From Arthrobacter sp. H16F315 (lineage in GTDB: Bacteria; Actinomycetota; Actinomycetes; Actinomycetales; Micrococcaceae): a DNA stretch of 64,000 nt. Below are positions 54,564 through 63,744 of the stretch, one piece after another. The notes under the pieces were generated by a model. That model saw only the letters and a list, made by a program, of their open reading frames with translations. It was not told the DNA's origin and searched no databases. How positions within the stretch are numbered: the first letter of the stretch is position 1; each line of letters begins with the position of its first letter. The position numbers and the translations under genes were made by a program. The stretch spans positions 682,001 to 746,000 of the forward strand of contig NZ_JAMXSS010000002.1 in the NCBI RefSeq assembly GCF_024124825.1. The letters run 5' to 3'.

Positions 54564-56066
54564 TCAGCGGCAGCCGCACCCGGCCAGGACGGACGCGGCG
54601 CGGTCCAGCGCGGCCTTATTCGCCGCCCCCGGCGTCAGTCCGTTGCCAATGAAGGAAAACACCAGGAGCCTGCCGTCGGCGTCCACCACGTAGCCGCTGA
54701 GCGCAAGGACGGTGTTCAGCGTCCCGGTTTTGGCCCGAACCAGGCCCGCGCCGCGCGCCGTGGCCGCATCCACGTACCGGTCCCCCAGCGTTCCGGTGAG
54801 CCCGGCGACCGGAAATCCGGCCAGGGCGGCCCGCAGCCGGGTGTCCGTCCCCGACGTGATGGCCCGAACCACCCCGGCAAGCTGGCGGGCGGACACCTGG
54901 TTGTCCAGGGCCAGGCCGGAGACGTCAGCTGCGCGCAGTGTGCCGGCAGGGATCTCCAGGTCGTCGAGCTGCTCCAGAACGGCCGCGACGGCGCCGTCGT
55001 TACTGCCGGTTTTACCGGCCGCGATTGCCGCCATCCGGCCCATCGTCTCGGCGAGGTAGTTGTCCGAGGTGCGCAGCAGCAGGTCCACCTGCTGGCCGAC
55101 AGTCGCGGACTGGACCTCGGCCAGGACCCGGGCTTCAGCATCGCCTTCGGCATTTCCCGCGGGGACCCGTCCAACGCCGGGCGCCACCGAGAGCCCGGCC
55201 GCTGCGGCCGCCGTCGAAAGCTGGGCGTAAAAGGCTTCGGCGGCGGTCATCGCGGCGTCCTGCGGGCGGGGCCCGGTGGTGCTGGCCGGGTCGAAACGGG
55301 CGGAGTTCAGTGCCAGCGGAAACAGCGGCGCTACCTCACCCGCTGCAACATCCTCCGGGCTCCAGGCCGGGTTCAGAGCGGGGCCGGTGAACAGGGAGTC
55401 GTCAAGTTGCACCGTCAAGGGAACGGTGACGTTCCCTGCCACCAGCGCCCGGACAGTGGACTGTGCCAAGGTAGCGAGTCCGGCGTGGCCCAGTACGGCG
55501 TCGGGCACCGATTCCCCGGCGCCGAGCAGCACGTCCCCCCCGCCGGTGAGCACCACAGTTCCGGGGGCACCGCCCGCCACTGCCCTGGTGCTGAAGCGGC
55601 GCTCCGGTCCGAGGGTGCGCAGGGCAGCGGCGGCCGTGAGCAGCTTCATGTTGGAGGCGGGAACGCGGACCGCGTCGCCGGAACGGTCGAATAATACGTC
55701 CCCGGTGAGGGCATCCTGCACCATCCCGGTAAAGTCCCCGGCACCGTCGGTCTTGAGGGTTTCGTTCAGTTGCGCCGCGAGGTCACCCGGTGCCGGACGA
55801 GGGGCGGCGGCAGTGAGCGGTCCGATGCCGCCGCTGCCGTCGGCGGTGCCGCCGCGGGGGGCCAGCGTACCGGGGACCTGCTGCCAGGTCGGGGTATTTT
55901 CGCCCGTGGCCGCCGAAGACGCGGGGCCGAGGAACGCCGGTGCCAGCGCGACGCCGGCAGGGAGGGCGAGCGCCGCCACCAATAGGGTCTGGAGCAGCAG
56001 CGGAAGGTTCCGCCGCAGCGGCCCGGTCGCCGGGCCCGCGCCCGGCCGGCTCGTTCTGCGTTTCAT
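54564..56066 (-). CDS. dacB: D-alanyl-D-alanine carboxypeptidase/endopeptidase (PBP4, S13)
   Basis: 500 residues. An N-terminal basic start and signal/anchor helix (about 23-50) lead to the penicillin-binding fold. Catalytic Ser is in VPASNMKLL (SxxK), SDN in LRTSDNYLAETM and KTG in RAKTGTLN. It trims peptidoglycan cross-links outside the membrane. It is divergent from ppa, the same layout as Rv3627c-Rv3628. Confidence 0.95.
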   Translation of the reverse strand: MKRRTSRPGAGPATGPLRRNLPLLLQTLLVAALALPAGVALAPAFLGPASSAATGENTPTWQQVPGTLAPRGGTADGSGGIGPLTAAAPRPAPGDLAAQLNETLKTDGAGDFTGMVQDALTGDVLFDRSGDAVRVPASNMKLLTAAAALRTLGPERRFSTRAVAGGAPGTVVLTGGGDVLLGAGESVPDAVLGHAGLATLAQSTVRALVAGNVTVPLTVQLDDSLFTGPALNPAWSPEDVAAGEVAPLFPLALNSARFDPASTTGPRPQDAAMTAAEAFYAQLSTAAAAAGLSVAPGVGRVPAGNAEGDAEARVLAEVQSATVGQQVDLLLRTSDNYLAETMGRMAAIAAGKTGSNDGAVAAVLEQLDDLEIPAGTLRAADVSGLALDNQVSARQLAGVVRAITSGTDTRLRAALAGFPVAGLTGTLGDRYVDAATARGAGLVRAKTGTLNTVLALSGYVVDADGRLLVFSFIGNGLTPGAANKAALDRAASVLAGCGCR

Positions 56067-56178
56067 CCTGCTACTGGTCCTTTAGTCCTGAAATGTCCCC
56101 ACTAGTTCCTGAAACCAGCGCCTCTCGCTATATCCTCAATAGTAGTCGGCGGCACCGGCAACCTCTTGTGAGTGTGTG

Positions 56179-56210
56179 CCGCGCACCCCTGAAAACCGCG
56201 CACCCCTGAA
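56179..56210 (+). repeat. Tandem 15-bp direct repeat in the ppa leader
   Basis: CCGCGCACCCCTGAA occurs at 56179-56193 and again at 56196-56210, separated by AA, ending 18 bases before the ppa start. The 17-base period and position suggest either an operator for ppa or a leader element; a simple local duplication is also possible. Confidence 0.75.
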
Positions 56211-56228
56211 TTCGTCAAGGAGTATTCC

Positions 56229-56717
56229 ATGAAGCATGACGTGACCATCGAGATCCCCAAGGGATCACGCGTCAAGTACGAAGTCGACCATAAGACCGGC
56301 CGCGTCCGCCTGGACCGCGTCCTCTTCACCTCCATGCAGTACCCCACGCACTACGGGTTCTTCGAGAACACCTTGGGCGAAGACGGCGACCCGCTGGACG
56401 CCCTTGTGCTGCTGCAGGACTTCGACCTGCACCCCGGCGTTATCGTCGAGTCACGCCCCATCGGCGTGTTCAACATGACCGACGACGGCGGCGGCGACGC
56501 GAAAGTGCTCTGCGTGCCGACCGATGCCCGGTTCGATCACATCAACGAGATCACCGACGTCAGTGAATTCCTGATCCGGGAAATCGAGCACTTCTTCACC
56601 CGCTACAAGGACCTGGAGCCGGGCAAGTGGGTCAAGGCTGAGGGCTGGGGCGACCGTGCTGCCGCCGAAGCCGAGCTTGAGGCGTCGATAAAGCGTTACG
56701 TTCCCCACACGCACTAA
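56229..56717 (+). CDS. ppa: Inorganic pyrophosphatase (family I)
   Basis: 162 residues, with an AAGGAG ribosome site. Active-site residues: [38 protein letters not shown] (DGDPLD metal motif) and [13 protein letters not shown]. It hydrolyses pyrophosphate to drive biosynthesis. Its leader carries a 15-bp tandem repeat, and it is divergent from dacB. Confidence 0.97.
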   Translation: MKHDVTIEIPKGSRVKYEVDHKTGRVRLDRVLFTSMQYPTHYGFFENTLGEDGDPLDALVLLQDFDLHPGVIVESRPIGVFNMTDDGGGDAKVLCVPTDARFDHINEITDVSEFLIREIEHFFTRYKDLEPGKWVKAEGWGDRAAAEAELEASIKRYVPHTH

Positions 56718-56732
56718 CGTTCCGAAACTCCA

Positions 56733-56790
56733 ACGCGGGGTCGTTGACCGCCCATCCGGCTTCCGGATGTGGCTGTCACCGGCCCCGCGT
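56733..56790 (+). terminator. Terminator candidate after ppa
   Basis: An outer stem ACGCGGGG (56733-56740) with CCCCGCGT (56783-56790) encloses an inner perfect CATCCGG/CCGGATG hairpin (56753-56769). Only TTTG follows. Confidence 0.55.
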
Positions 56791-56876
56791 TTGCCGCTTA
56801 AGCGCAGAGCCAAGCGCAGCGCAAACTACGTTGGGGCTGTCAGTGGCAGGTCAGGAATGTGTGAAATTGTTGGCTC

Positions 56877-58202
56877 ATGAACGACGATCCTGCCTTTAGT
56901 CCACCCAGCGGTCCGGTCACCGGATGGCGGGACGGCGAGGTGCTGCGTGCCAGCGGAATTCCCTATGCCAGCGCCGGACGGTTCCAGCCGCCGGTGCCTG
57001 TACCTGACCGGACCGCTGTCCTCGCGGCGACTTCCCTTTCGCCGGCTTGCCCGCAGGCTCCGGTACCTTTCCTGGATGAGATCCTCGGCACCCGGTACGG
57101 GGAGCTTCCCGGCAGCGAGGACTGCCAGCGGCTCTCGATCACCATGCCGGCCGGGCTCACCGCGCACGAGCGTGTGCCGGTGATGGTGTGGCTTCATGGC
57201 GGGTCCTACACGTCCGGCTCCGGGGACTTGGCGATCTTCGACCCCAAGTCCCTTGTGGCCGAAAACCGGGTGATCGTGGTGTCCGTGACCTACCGGCTGG
57301 GCCTGTTTGGTTACCTGGCAAGCGGCACCGGCCGGCCCGCTAACCTGGGCCTCCTGGACCAGCTTGAGGCGTTCCGCTGGGTCCAGCGCAACATCAGCGC
57401 CTTCGGCGGCGACCCGGGAAACGTCACGGCCTTCGGACAGTCCGCCGGCGGGGACGCCGTCGCTCACCTGATGGCAACGGCGGAAGCCCCCGCCCTCTTC
57501 CGGCGGGCCATTATTCAAAGCGCACCCCTCGGCATTACCCGGGGTCGGGAAAAGATGAGCCACGCGATGGGCATCGCGGCGCAAACCGTTACCAAGGACA
57601 CACCGGCGATGGAAGTTGTCGAGATCGAGGGGCACGTTTCGCAGGTGGCCCGGAAGTTCGGGCTGATAGCAGCCATGCCGTTCGGCACCCAGTACGGGCA
57701 CGCCCCGCTGCCGCGGGAATCCGCGATCGAGGACGCATGGAACAACACTGCTGCCGGGATTGAGGTTTTGATCGGACACACCTCCGAGGAAGCCCGGATG
57801 TTCCTGCCGCGCAACCGCACCGTCAGCGCTGTGGCCAAGGTCCCGCTGCTCGGGGCCGCCATCGTGCGGGGCATCAACTGGGCCGTCACCGAGGCCGTGT
57901 ATGGCCGGTCCGCCAGGAAGTTCGCCAAGCGGCACGCCCGGGCCGGCGGCACCGCCTACAGTTACGTGCTGTCCTGGGCCGCGCCCGGAAACGTCTATGG
58001 TGCCGCGCACACCGTAGACCTGCCCCTGCTGTTCGGAGACCAAAAGACCTGGGAAGGGGCGGGGCTGCTCGCAGGTGCCGACTGGGCGGAAATTAACGCC
58101 CAGGGCAGGGAGCTCCGCGCCGTGTGGGCCCGTTTCGCCGCCGGGGAGGGCCTCGGGCGCCGCGGCGGGATTCCCGGCGCCCTGCGCTACCACGCCGTCT
58201 GA
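56877..58202 (+). CDS. Type-B carboxylesterase/lipase family protein
   Basis: 441 residues. Family motifs SEDCQRLSITMP, VWLHGGSYTSGSGD (oxyanion hole), nucleophile FGQSAGGDAVAHL and the catalytic His in AAHTVDLPLLFG. There is no signal peptide, so it acts in the cytoplasm on esters. It is on the ppa strand but separated by a terminator, hence probably its own unit. Confidence 0.92.
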   Translation: MNDDPAFSPPSGPVTGWRDGEVLRASGIPYASAGRFQPPVPVPDRTAVLAATSLSPACPQAPVPFLDEILGTRYGELPGSEDCQRLSITMPAGLTAHERVPVMVWLHGGSYTSGSGDLAIFDPKSLVAENRVIVVSVTYRLGLFGYLASGTGRPANLGLLDQLEAFRWVQRNISAFGGDPGNVTAFGQSAGGDAVAHLMATAEAPALFRRAIIQSAPLGITRGREKMSHAMGIAAQTVTKDTPAMEVVEIEGHVSQVARKFGLIAAMPFGTQYGHAPLPRESAIEDAWNNTAAGIEVLIGHTSEEARMFLPRNRTVSAVAKVPLLGAAIVRGINWAVTEAVYGRSARKFAKRHARAGGTAYSYVLSWAAPGNVYGAAHTVDLPLLFGDQKTWEGAGLLAGADWAEINAQGRELRAVWARFAAGEGLGRRGGIPGALRYHAV

Positions 58203-58268
58203 GCCGCAGGAGAACTGCGGCCGAGGTCCTGAATGCTGATCCTGCCGAAACCAACGGTCAGGATCAGC
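58203..58268. terminator. Two hairpins after the esterase gene
   Basis: GCCGCAG-GAGAA-CTGCGGC (58203-58221) begins right after the esterase stop; a perfect 10-bp repeat GCTGATCCTG / CAGGATCAGC (58235-58268) follows. Both could end transcription from the left; the second also overlaps the stop of a 36-codon minus-strand reading frame. Confidence 0.6.
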
Positions 58269-58398
58269 TGCTTTCCGGGCCTCCGCAGCCGCCGCAGCCG
58301 GCACCGGAACCAGTCTCCTTTTGTGCTGGCGCGCCGTCCCGCCGGCACCGCTTTGGCGCTCTTGCCTGACGCATTCCACCGGGTAGTGTGGATCCAGA

Positions 58399-58998
58399 AT
58401 GTTCACGCTGACGATCAACCAAACCGACAGCCGGCGCGACGGCGATTGCGTGCCCCAGCTCCTCAAGGACCTGCGGCACATCCCGGCGCGCCTGGACTTC
58501 GACCGCTCGGTCGAAGATGAGGTCCAGGGCATTGTGGACTGTTCCCTGCAGGCCGTCGAAGCGGCGCTGATCGCCCTGCGGACAGGCAGCTGGTACGTCG
58601 GCATCGGTGTCGGCCCGGTCAATGAACCCCTGCCGAACCAGATCAAGGACGCCTCCGGGCACGGCCTCATTTATGCCCGCCGGGCCGTGGACCGGCTGCG
58701 CAACGGCAAGGACCGGATCCCGGTGGCCGTTGAAGGCCCGCTTGCAGACCTCGCCGCGGAGTCGGAGGCCGTCCTGCGGCTGCTCGGTCAGATCGTGCAC
58801 GACCGCAGCCTTGCCGAGTGGCGGGTGCTGGACCTGCTGACTCCCGGGGTCCGCGGACAGCAAAAGGCGGTGGCTGAGGAACTCGGGATTACCACCCAGG
58901 CTGTCAGCAAGGCAGTGGCGCGCGCGCAGTGGAATGAGGAACACGCGGCGCGCCCCGCCGCGGCCAGGCTCCTGGGCCTCATCCTCGAAGCGCGCTGA
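58399..58998 (+). CDS. SatD-like protein with C-terminal helix-turn-helix
   Basis: 199 residues. The N-terminal part (TINQTDSRRDGDCVPQLL, WYVGIGVGPV, GHGLIYARRAVDRL) resembles SatD proteins, a poorly understood group with a nucleotide-cyclase-like fold. The C-terminus has a helix-turn-helix, QKAVAEELGITTQAVSKAVA. A ligand-sensing DNA-binding regulator is inferred; the signal and targets are unknown. It is convergent with the HAD phosphatase, 17 bases away. Confidence 0.65.
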   Translation: MFTLTINQTDSRRDGDCVPQLLKDLRHIPARLDFDRSVEDEVQGIVDCSLQAVEAALIALRTGSWYVGIGVGPVNEPLPNQIKDASGHGLIYARRAVDRLRNGKDRIPVAVEGPLADLAAESEAVLRLLGQIVHDRSLAEWRVLDLLTPGVRGQQKAVAEELGITTQAVSKAVARAQWNEEHAARPAAARLLGLILEAR

Positions 58999-59015
58999 CA
59001 CCCCGCCCGGTCCGG

Positions 59016-59882
59016 CTAGGGCAGCAGGCTGCGCAGCACGTGGGCGGCACCGTCGTCATACACGGAGTGGGTGACCTCGTTTGCGGCGGCGATGACCTCC
59101 TCGGGCGCCTGGCCCATGGCGACGCCGCGCGCCGCCCAGCCGAGCATCTCGATGTCATTGCGGCCGTCGCCGACGGCAACGGTGTGGTGCGGTTCGATGC
59201 TCAGCCGTCCGCGGAGCTGCTCGAGCGCACTCGCCTTGGTGACTCCGGCGGCGGCGATGTCCAGCCACGCCGTCCAGCCCACGGAGTAGGTCACCCCGGC
59301 AAGGCCGATGTGGCGGATGGCGGTGTTGAACTCTTCGGGCGTGTTTTCGGTGCTGAAGACAACAACGCGCACGGCAGTGGCTTCCAGCATGGTCTGGAAG
59401 TCCACGCCGATGGCCTCAACGCCGAAACTGGCGTCCTGGAAGCGCTCGGTGGAGAGGAAGTTGCCGTCCGCATCCTCCAGCGCATACTTTGCCGAGGGCA
59501 GCCGCTTGCGCAGTGCTCTGAGCGCGGGCCCGGGGTCGAAGGTTGCCTTGTGCATGATCTCGTAGCCCTCGGACAGGCCTGAATCCAGACGCAACGTGAC
59601 GCCGCCGTTGGAGCAGACCGCATAGCCGTTTTCAATGCCGATATGTTCAATGATGGGCAGGGTCGCATTCAGCGACCGCCCCGTCGCGATGGTCACGTGG
59701 TGGCCCGCCGCCACAACATCCCGGGCGGCTTCGCGGACGGGAACGGACATATGGCCGTCGTGGTCCACGAGGGTGCCGTCGACGTCGAGCGCGACCATCA
59801 GCTTGTGGCCGGCGCTGTTGTTCTGGTTAGTGTCTCGCCGGTCATCGTTGCCGGCGACTGAAGTTTCAGTCATTGTTGTCAT
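59016..59882 (-). CDS. HAD-IIB (Cof-type) sugar/nucleotide phosphatase
   Basis: 288 residues from ATG 59882 (a second ATG lies three codons later; no ribosome site is clear). Motif I is LDVDGTLVDHDG with the nucleophile Asp, motif II TGRS, motif III Lys region, and motif IV GDGRNDIEMLGWA. Cof-type enzymes dephosphorylate small sugar or cofactor phosphates with broad range. It lies downstream of serS on the same strand, across a pair of overlapping hairpins. Confidence 0.88.
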   Translation of the reverse strand: MTTMTETSVAGNDDRRDTNQNNSAGHKLMVALDVDGTLVDHDGHMSVPVREAARDVVAAGHHVTIATGRSLNATLPIIEHIGIENGYAVCSNGGVTLRLDSGLSEGYEIMHKATFDPGPALRALRKRLPSAKYALEDADGNFLSTERFQDASFGVEAIGVDFQTMLEATAVRVVVFSTENTPEEFNTAIRHIGLAGVTYSVGWTAWLDIAAAGVTKASALEQLRGRLSIEPHHTVAVGDGRNDIEMLGWAARGVAMGQAPEEVIAAANEVTHSVYDDGAAHVLRSLLP

Positions 59883-59942
59883 CTAACAAGTAGAGCAGAC
59901 ACCCCTGACACCCGCTAGGACGCAGGCCACAACGGGTGGTAA

Positions 59943-59997
59943 ACCCGGGGTGAACAGCTGTTGACCCCGGGTCCCGCCGCACGCGGCGGAACCCGGG
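59943..59997 (-). promoter_or_regulatory. Mutually exclusive hairpins between serS and the HAD gene
   Basis: Hairpin B is ACCCGGGGT with ACCCCGGGT (59943-59972) around a near-palindromic AACAGCTGTT core. Hairpin A pairs CCCGGGTCCCGCC with GGCGGAACCCGGG (about 59967-59997). They share the 59964-59972 arm, so only one can form. On the minus strand they lie between the serS stop and the HAD start; B is followed by TTTACC. They could be tandem terminators or a switch. Confidence 0.5.
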
Positions 59998-60012
59998 CCG
60001 GGCGCAGTCGGC

Positions 60013-61293
60013 TCAGATGACCGGGAAGACCGTCATGCCGCCGAGATACTTCTGCAGTGCCTGCGGGATGTTAACGGAGCCGTCCGGGTTCTGGTGGTGC
60101 TCCAGGATGGCCACGATCCAGCGGGTGGTCGCCAAGGTGCCGTTGAGCGTGGCGACCGCACGGGTGCCCTTGGGGGCGCCGTCCTCGTTCAGCACACGTT
60201 CGCGGATGTTGAGCCGGCGCGCCTGGTACGTGGTGCAGTTGGAAGTCGAGGTCAGCTCGCGGTACGCCCCCTGCGTCGGAACCCAGGCCTCGCAGTCGAA
60301 CTTGCGCGCCGCGGAGTTGCCGAGGTCACCGGCTGCGGTGTCAATCACCCGGTAGGGCAGCTCGCACTTGGCCAGCATCTCCTCTTCCCAAGCCAGCAGC
60401 CGGGCGTGCTCGGCCGCAGCTTCCTCGACCGTGGTGTAGACAAACATCTCCACCTTGTTGAACTGGTGGACCCGGATGATGCCGCGGGTGTCTTTGCCGT
60501 GCGAGCCAGCCTCACGCCGGTAGCACGAACTCTGCCCGGCGAAGCGGATCGGACCGTTGGAGAGGTCCAGGATTTCATCGGCGTGGTAGCCGGCGAGGGC
60601 CACTTCGGAGGTGCCCACGAGGTACAGATCGTCCTCCGCGAGCCGGTAAATCTCGGCGTCGTGCTTAACGTCGAATCCGGTGCCCTGCATGGTCTCCGGG
60701 CGCACCAGCGTCGGGGTGATCATCGGCACAAAGCCTGCGTCGATGGCCTGCTCCATGGCCATCTGCAGCAGCGCCATTTCCAGCCGCGCCCCGGCCCCGC
60801 GCAGGAAGTAGAAGCGCGAACCGGATACTTTGGCACCGCGCTCCATGTCGATGGCGCCGATCAGCTCACCGATTTCCAGGTGGTCCTTCGGCTCGAAGTC
60901 GTTAAATTCGCGGGGAGTGCCGACGGCCTTGAGGACTATGTAGTCGTCTTCCCCGCCCGGTGGGACACCGTCCTCGATGAGGTTGGGAATGCCGCGCAGC
61001 AGTTCCTCGTGAGCGGACTGTGCGACGTCGGCCTCAGCCGAGGCTGCTTTGACCTCACCGGCGAGGACCTTGACCTCGGCCAGCAGGGCCTGCTTCTCCT
61101 CGCCCTTGGCCTGCGCCACCCTCTTTCCGAAGACATTCTGCTCGGCCCTGAGGTTCTCGAAGCGGATCAGGGCCGCACGCCGGGTCGAGTCCGCTGCGAT
61201 GATCGCGTCCACCACGGATTCATCGGCACCGCGGGCGCGCTGGCTGGCCCGGAACGTGTCCGGATTTTCGCTGAGGTCTTTTACGTCGATCAC
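60013..61293 (-). CDS. serS: Seryl-tRNA synthetase
   Basis: 426 residues from GTG 61293; the frame is open to 61341. The N-terminal helical arm (about 25-110) that grips tRNA-Ser precedes the class II core: motif 2 [24 protein letters not shown] region (key Arg residues) and motif 3 ending in [13 protein letters not shown]. It charges tRNA-Ser. It is divergent from the diacylglycerol-kinase-like gene. No T-box or riboswitch is seen upstream. Confidence 0.97.
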   Translation of the reverse strand: MIDVKDLSENPDTFRASQRARGADESVVDAIIAADSTRRAALIRFENLRAEQNVFGKRVAQAKGEEKQALLAEVKVLAGEVKAASAEADVAQSAHEELLRGIPNLIEDGVPPGGEDDYIVLKAVGTPREFNDFEPKDHLEIGELIGAIDMERGAKVSGSRFYFLRGAGARLEMALLQMAMEQAIDAGFVPMITPTLVRPETMQGTGFDVKHDAEIYRLAEDDLYLVGTSEVALAGYHADEILDLSNGPIRFAGQSSCYRREAGSHGKDTRGIIRVHQFNKVEMFVYTTVEEAAAEHARLLAWEEEMLAKCELPYRVIDTAAGDLGNSAARKFDCEAWVPTQGAYRELTSTSNCTTYQARRLNIRERVLNEDGAPKGTRAVATLNGTLATTRWIVAILEHHQNPDGSVNIPQALQKYLGGMTVFPVI

Positions 61294-61371
61294 CTGATAA
61301 GAGTATCCAATTCGGGCGCCTGCACCGGGCAACCAAGTCACCGTCCACCGGCGGGATAGTGTTGGAGCACA

Positions 61372-62435
61372 ATGCGCGACTGGCTGCTCTACCTCGTCAT
61401 CGCTGGAGTTCTGGCGTTTGCCGTCTCCAGCTGGTGGGGGTGCGCAAGCTCAAAGCCAGGCACAGCCGCAGCACCGTGTCGGAGGAAACGCACAGCCCGG
61501 GCCTTGGCCAGCAGAAGGTCGCAGTGGTGATGAACCCGATCAAGGCCCGATCAGGCGAGGCCCGGACACTGATAGCGAATGCCTGCGCAGCAGCGGGCTG
61601 GGCGCCGCCGCAGTTTTACGAAACTACTGCCGCGGACCCGGGCTTCTCGCAAGCGCGGGCCGCTGTCCAGTCCGGCGCCGACGTCGTACTGGTGGGCGGC
61701 GGCGACGGCACGGTCCGGGTAGTGGCGGATATTCTGGCCGGCACGGAAACCGCCATGGGCCTGATCCCGCTGGGCACCGGCAACCTGCTGGCCCGCAATA
61801 TCCACCTTGACGTGGGCGACCTGCGCGCGAGCGTCCAGACTGCCCTGTTCGGTCAGCAACGCTTTATTGATACGGCGCGGATGACGGTGGAGAACGCCCG
61901 CACCAACGAATCGGCGGAACACACCTTCTTGGTCATCGCCGGCATCGGAATGGACGCAGAGGTCATCGGCGACACCAATGACGGGCTCAAGAAAGCTGTG
62001 GGCTGGCTGGCTTACACCGAAGCGGGGGTCCGGCATCTCCCGGGCCGCCGCAAGAAGGTGACCATCTCACTGGACGACCAGCCGGAGCAGAGCCGGAAGA
62101 TCCGCAGCGTACTGTTCGCGAACTGCGGGCTGATCCCCGGCGGGATTGATTTCATTCCGCAGGCGATGATTGATGACGGGATGCTCGACGTGGTGGTGAT
62201 GAGCCCGCGCAGTGCGATCGGCTGGCTGGCGATGTACTGGAAGATTGTGCTCAAACACAAGAGAAACCTGCCGGTGATGGCGTTTTACCGCTCCGGAAAG
62301 ATCATCATCCGCTGTCCGGAACCAATGCCCACACAGGTCGACGGCGATCCGTCCGGAGAGGCCACGAAGGTCACCGTACAGGTTGCCCCCGGCTCGCTGC
62401 TCGTCCGCGTCAAGGACGGCACCGAGCAAGGCTAG
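61372..62435 (+). CDS. Diacylglycerol/lipid kinase family protein (DAGK-like; frame break near start)
   Basis: 354 residues when restored from ATG 61372 (GGAG upstream). An N-terminal membrane helix ([19 protein letters not shown]) leads to a DAGK catalytic domain with [29 protein letters not shown] (nucleotide loop), [12 protein letters not shown] and a DGMLDV region. It phosphorylates diacylglycerol or a related lipid, or sphingosine-like bases. One G is missing from the run at 61436-61440; adding it joins the helix to [10 protein letters not shown]. The raw frame from 61359 lacks the helix. Confidence 0.88.
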
Positions 62436-62653
62436 GCGCTGGTTTCCGTCGCCGCCGCTGCGGACTTTTTCGCCTCCGCGGCAGCCTTGGCGGCGCGCGC
62501 CTCGGACTGCTCCCGGATCATTGCCTGCTCCTCTTCGAAGCGCAGCCGGTCTGCACGGTCGGCGTCGTCGCCGTCCCAGTCCTGATTGTCAGCGGTCGGC
62601 TTCGGGTTCACGATCATTCCCTGGCCGTCATTTTCAAGGCTGGTATCTGCCAT
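62432..62653 (-). CDS. Small acidic, coiled-coil protein
   Basis: 73 residues from ATG 62653 (GGGAG upstream; the frame is open to 62683). An acidic, polar first half (LENDGQGMIVNPKP, DWDGDDADRAD) and an Ala/Glu/Lys-rich helical C-terminus. There is no membrane segment. It overlaps the DAGK stop by four bases, tail to tail. I recognise no function. Confidence 0.65.
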   Translation of the reverse strand: MADTSLENDGQGMIVNPKPTADNQDWDGDDADRADRLRFEEEQAMIREQSEARAAKAAAEAKKSAAAATETSA

Positions 62654-62745
62654 AACCTGCTCCCTCGTAGAGGACTTCCCCAATATGGATCAGGCAAGCA
62701 TACGCACAGTTGCAGAGGGGCGGAAGTGCGGCATGCGGCATTTGT

Positions 62746-63726
62746 CTACGCTGTGGGCGAAGCGCCCGGCGTATATACCGGCACCACTGATGCTCCCGAG
62801 AGTATGTCTTTTACCCAGGCATGGGCGGCACGGAAGGCCTGGTCCGAGGTGTGCGGCTCCACGATGGTGCGCTGGCCGTCCGCGCGTCCGTAAGACCCGA
62901 GGAAACGGGTTGCCGGGCTGATCCGGTGCAGGCCGGCGAGGGCGTCTGCAACCCGGGCATCCGCCACGTGTCCGTCGGCGTCAATGCTGAAGAAGTAGTG
63001 GCCAAGGTATTGGCCGGTAGGCCGTGATTCGATCCGGCTCAGGTTCACACCGCGGGTCGCGAACTGGTCAAGGATTTCCATCAATGCACCGGGGCGGTCT
63101 TCGGGCAGCGGAACCACGACCGTGGTCTTGTCCGCGCCGGTGGGTTCGGTCAGCCGGCCGGGCCGGCCCACCAGCACAAAGCGTGTCACCGCACCCGGAT
63201 TGTCCCCGATATTCTCCGCCAGGACGTGGAGTCCTGACTGCTTCGCGGCCACAATCGGGGCGCAGATGGCGGCGTCGTAGTGGATATCGCCTTCGAGCAA
63301 GCCCATCGCCGCTGCAGCAGTGGAGGAACCCGGGATATATTCAGCATTAGGAATATATTTTTCTGCCCACAGCCGGCACTGCGCCCAGGCGTGGCCGTGG
63401 GTGGAGATCCGGCGGATATCTTCGATCCGGGTGCCGGGCCGGGCCACCAGCACAAAGCTGATCGATACCAGGGCTTCGCGCAGGATCCGGAGTTCCTGTC
63501 CGGTGGCGATTGCGTCCAGGGTTGCCGTGACGCCGCCTTCCACGGAGTTCTCGATCGGCACCATGGCGGCGTCCGCAGAGCCGTCGCGGACCTTATCCAG
63601 CGCCGAGTTGACGTTCGAGGACGGAATACGGATTGCTTCCGCAGCATCGGGAACCTGCATCAGGGCAGCCTCGGTGAAGGTGCCCGCGGGTCCGAGGAAG
63701 GTATACGTCACAGGTAATGCGGGCAT
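62746..63726 (-). CDS. pheA: Prephenate dehydratase (with ACT domain)
   Basis: 326 residues. Catalytic domain: FLGPAGTFTEAAL, VPIENSVEGGVTATLD and the TRF motif in GAVTRFVLVG; then an ACT domain with the Phe-binding GALMEILDQFATRGVNLSRIESRP. It makes phenylpyruvate for Phe synthesis and is feedback-inhibited by Phe. It lies 18 bases downstream of the rhodanese gene on the same strand. Confidence 0.96.
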   Translation of the reverse strand: MPALPVTYTFLGPAGTFTEAALMQVPDAAEAIRIPSSNVNSALDKVRDGSADAAMVPIENSVEGGVTATLDAIATGQELRILREALVSISFVLVARPGTRIEDIRRISTHGHAWAQCRLWAEKYIPNAEYIPGSSTAAAAMGLLEGDIHYDAAICAPIVAAKQSGLHVLAENIGDNPGAVTRFVLVGRPGRLTEPTGADKTTVVVPLPEDRPGALMEILDQFATRGVNLSRIESRPTGQYLGHYFFSIDADGHVADARVADALAGLHRISPATRFLGSYGRADGQRTIVEPHTSDQAFRAAHAWVKDILSGASVVPVYTPGASPTA

Positions 63727-63744
63727 CGGCGCTTCTTTCTTCAG

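Noticed and set aside
56826..58670. 614-codon minus-strand frame opposite the esterase
   Set aside because: Antisense shadow running through two real genes.
61293..61371. T-box or riboswitch upstream of serS
   Set aside because: Only about 80 bases lie between divergent starts, with no leader structure or T-box sequence.
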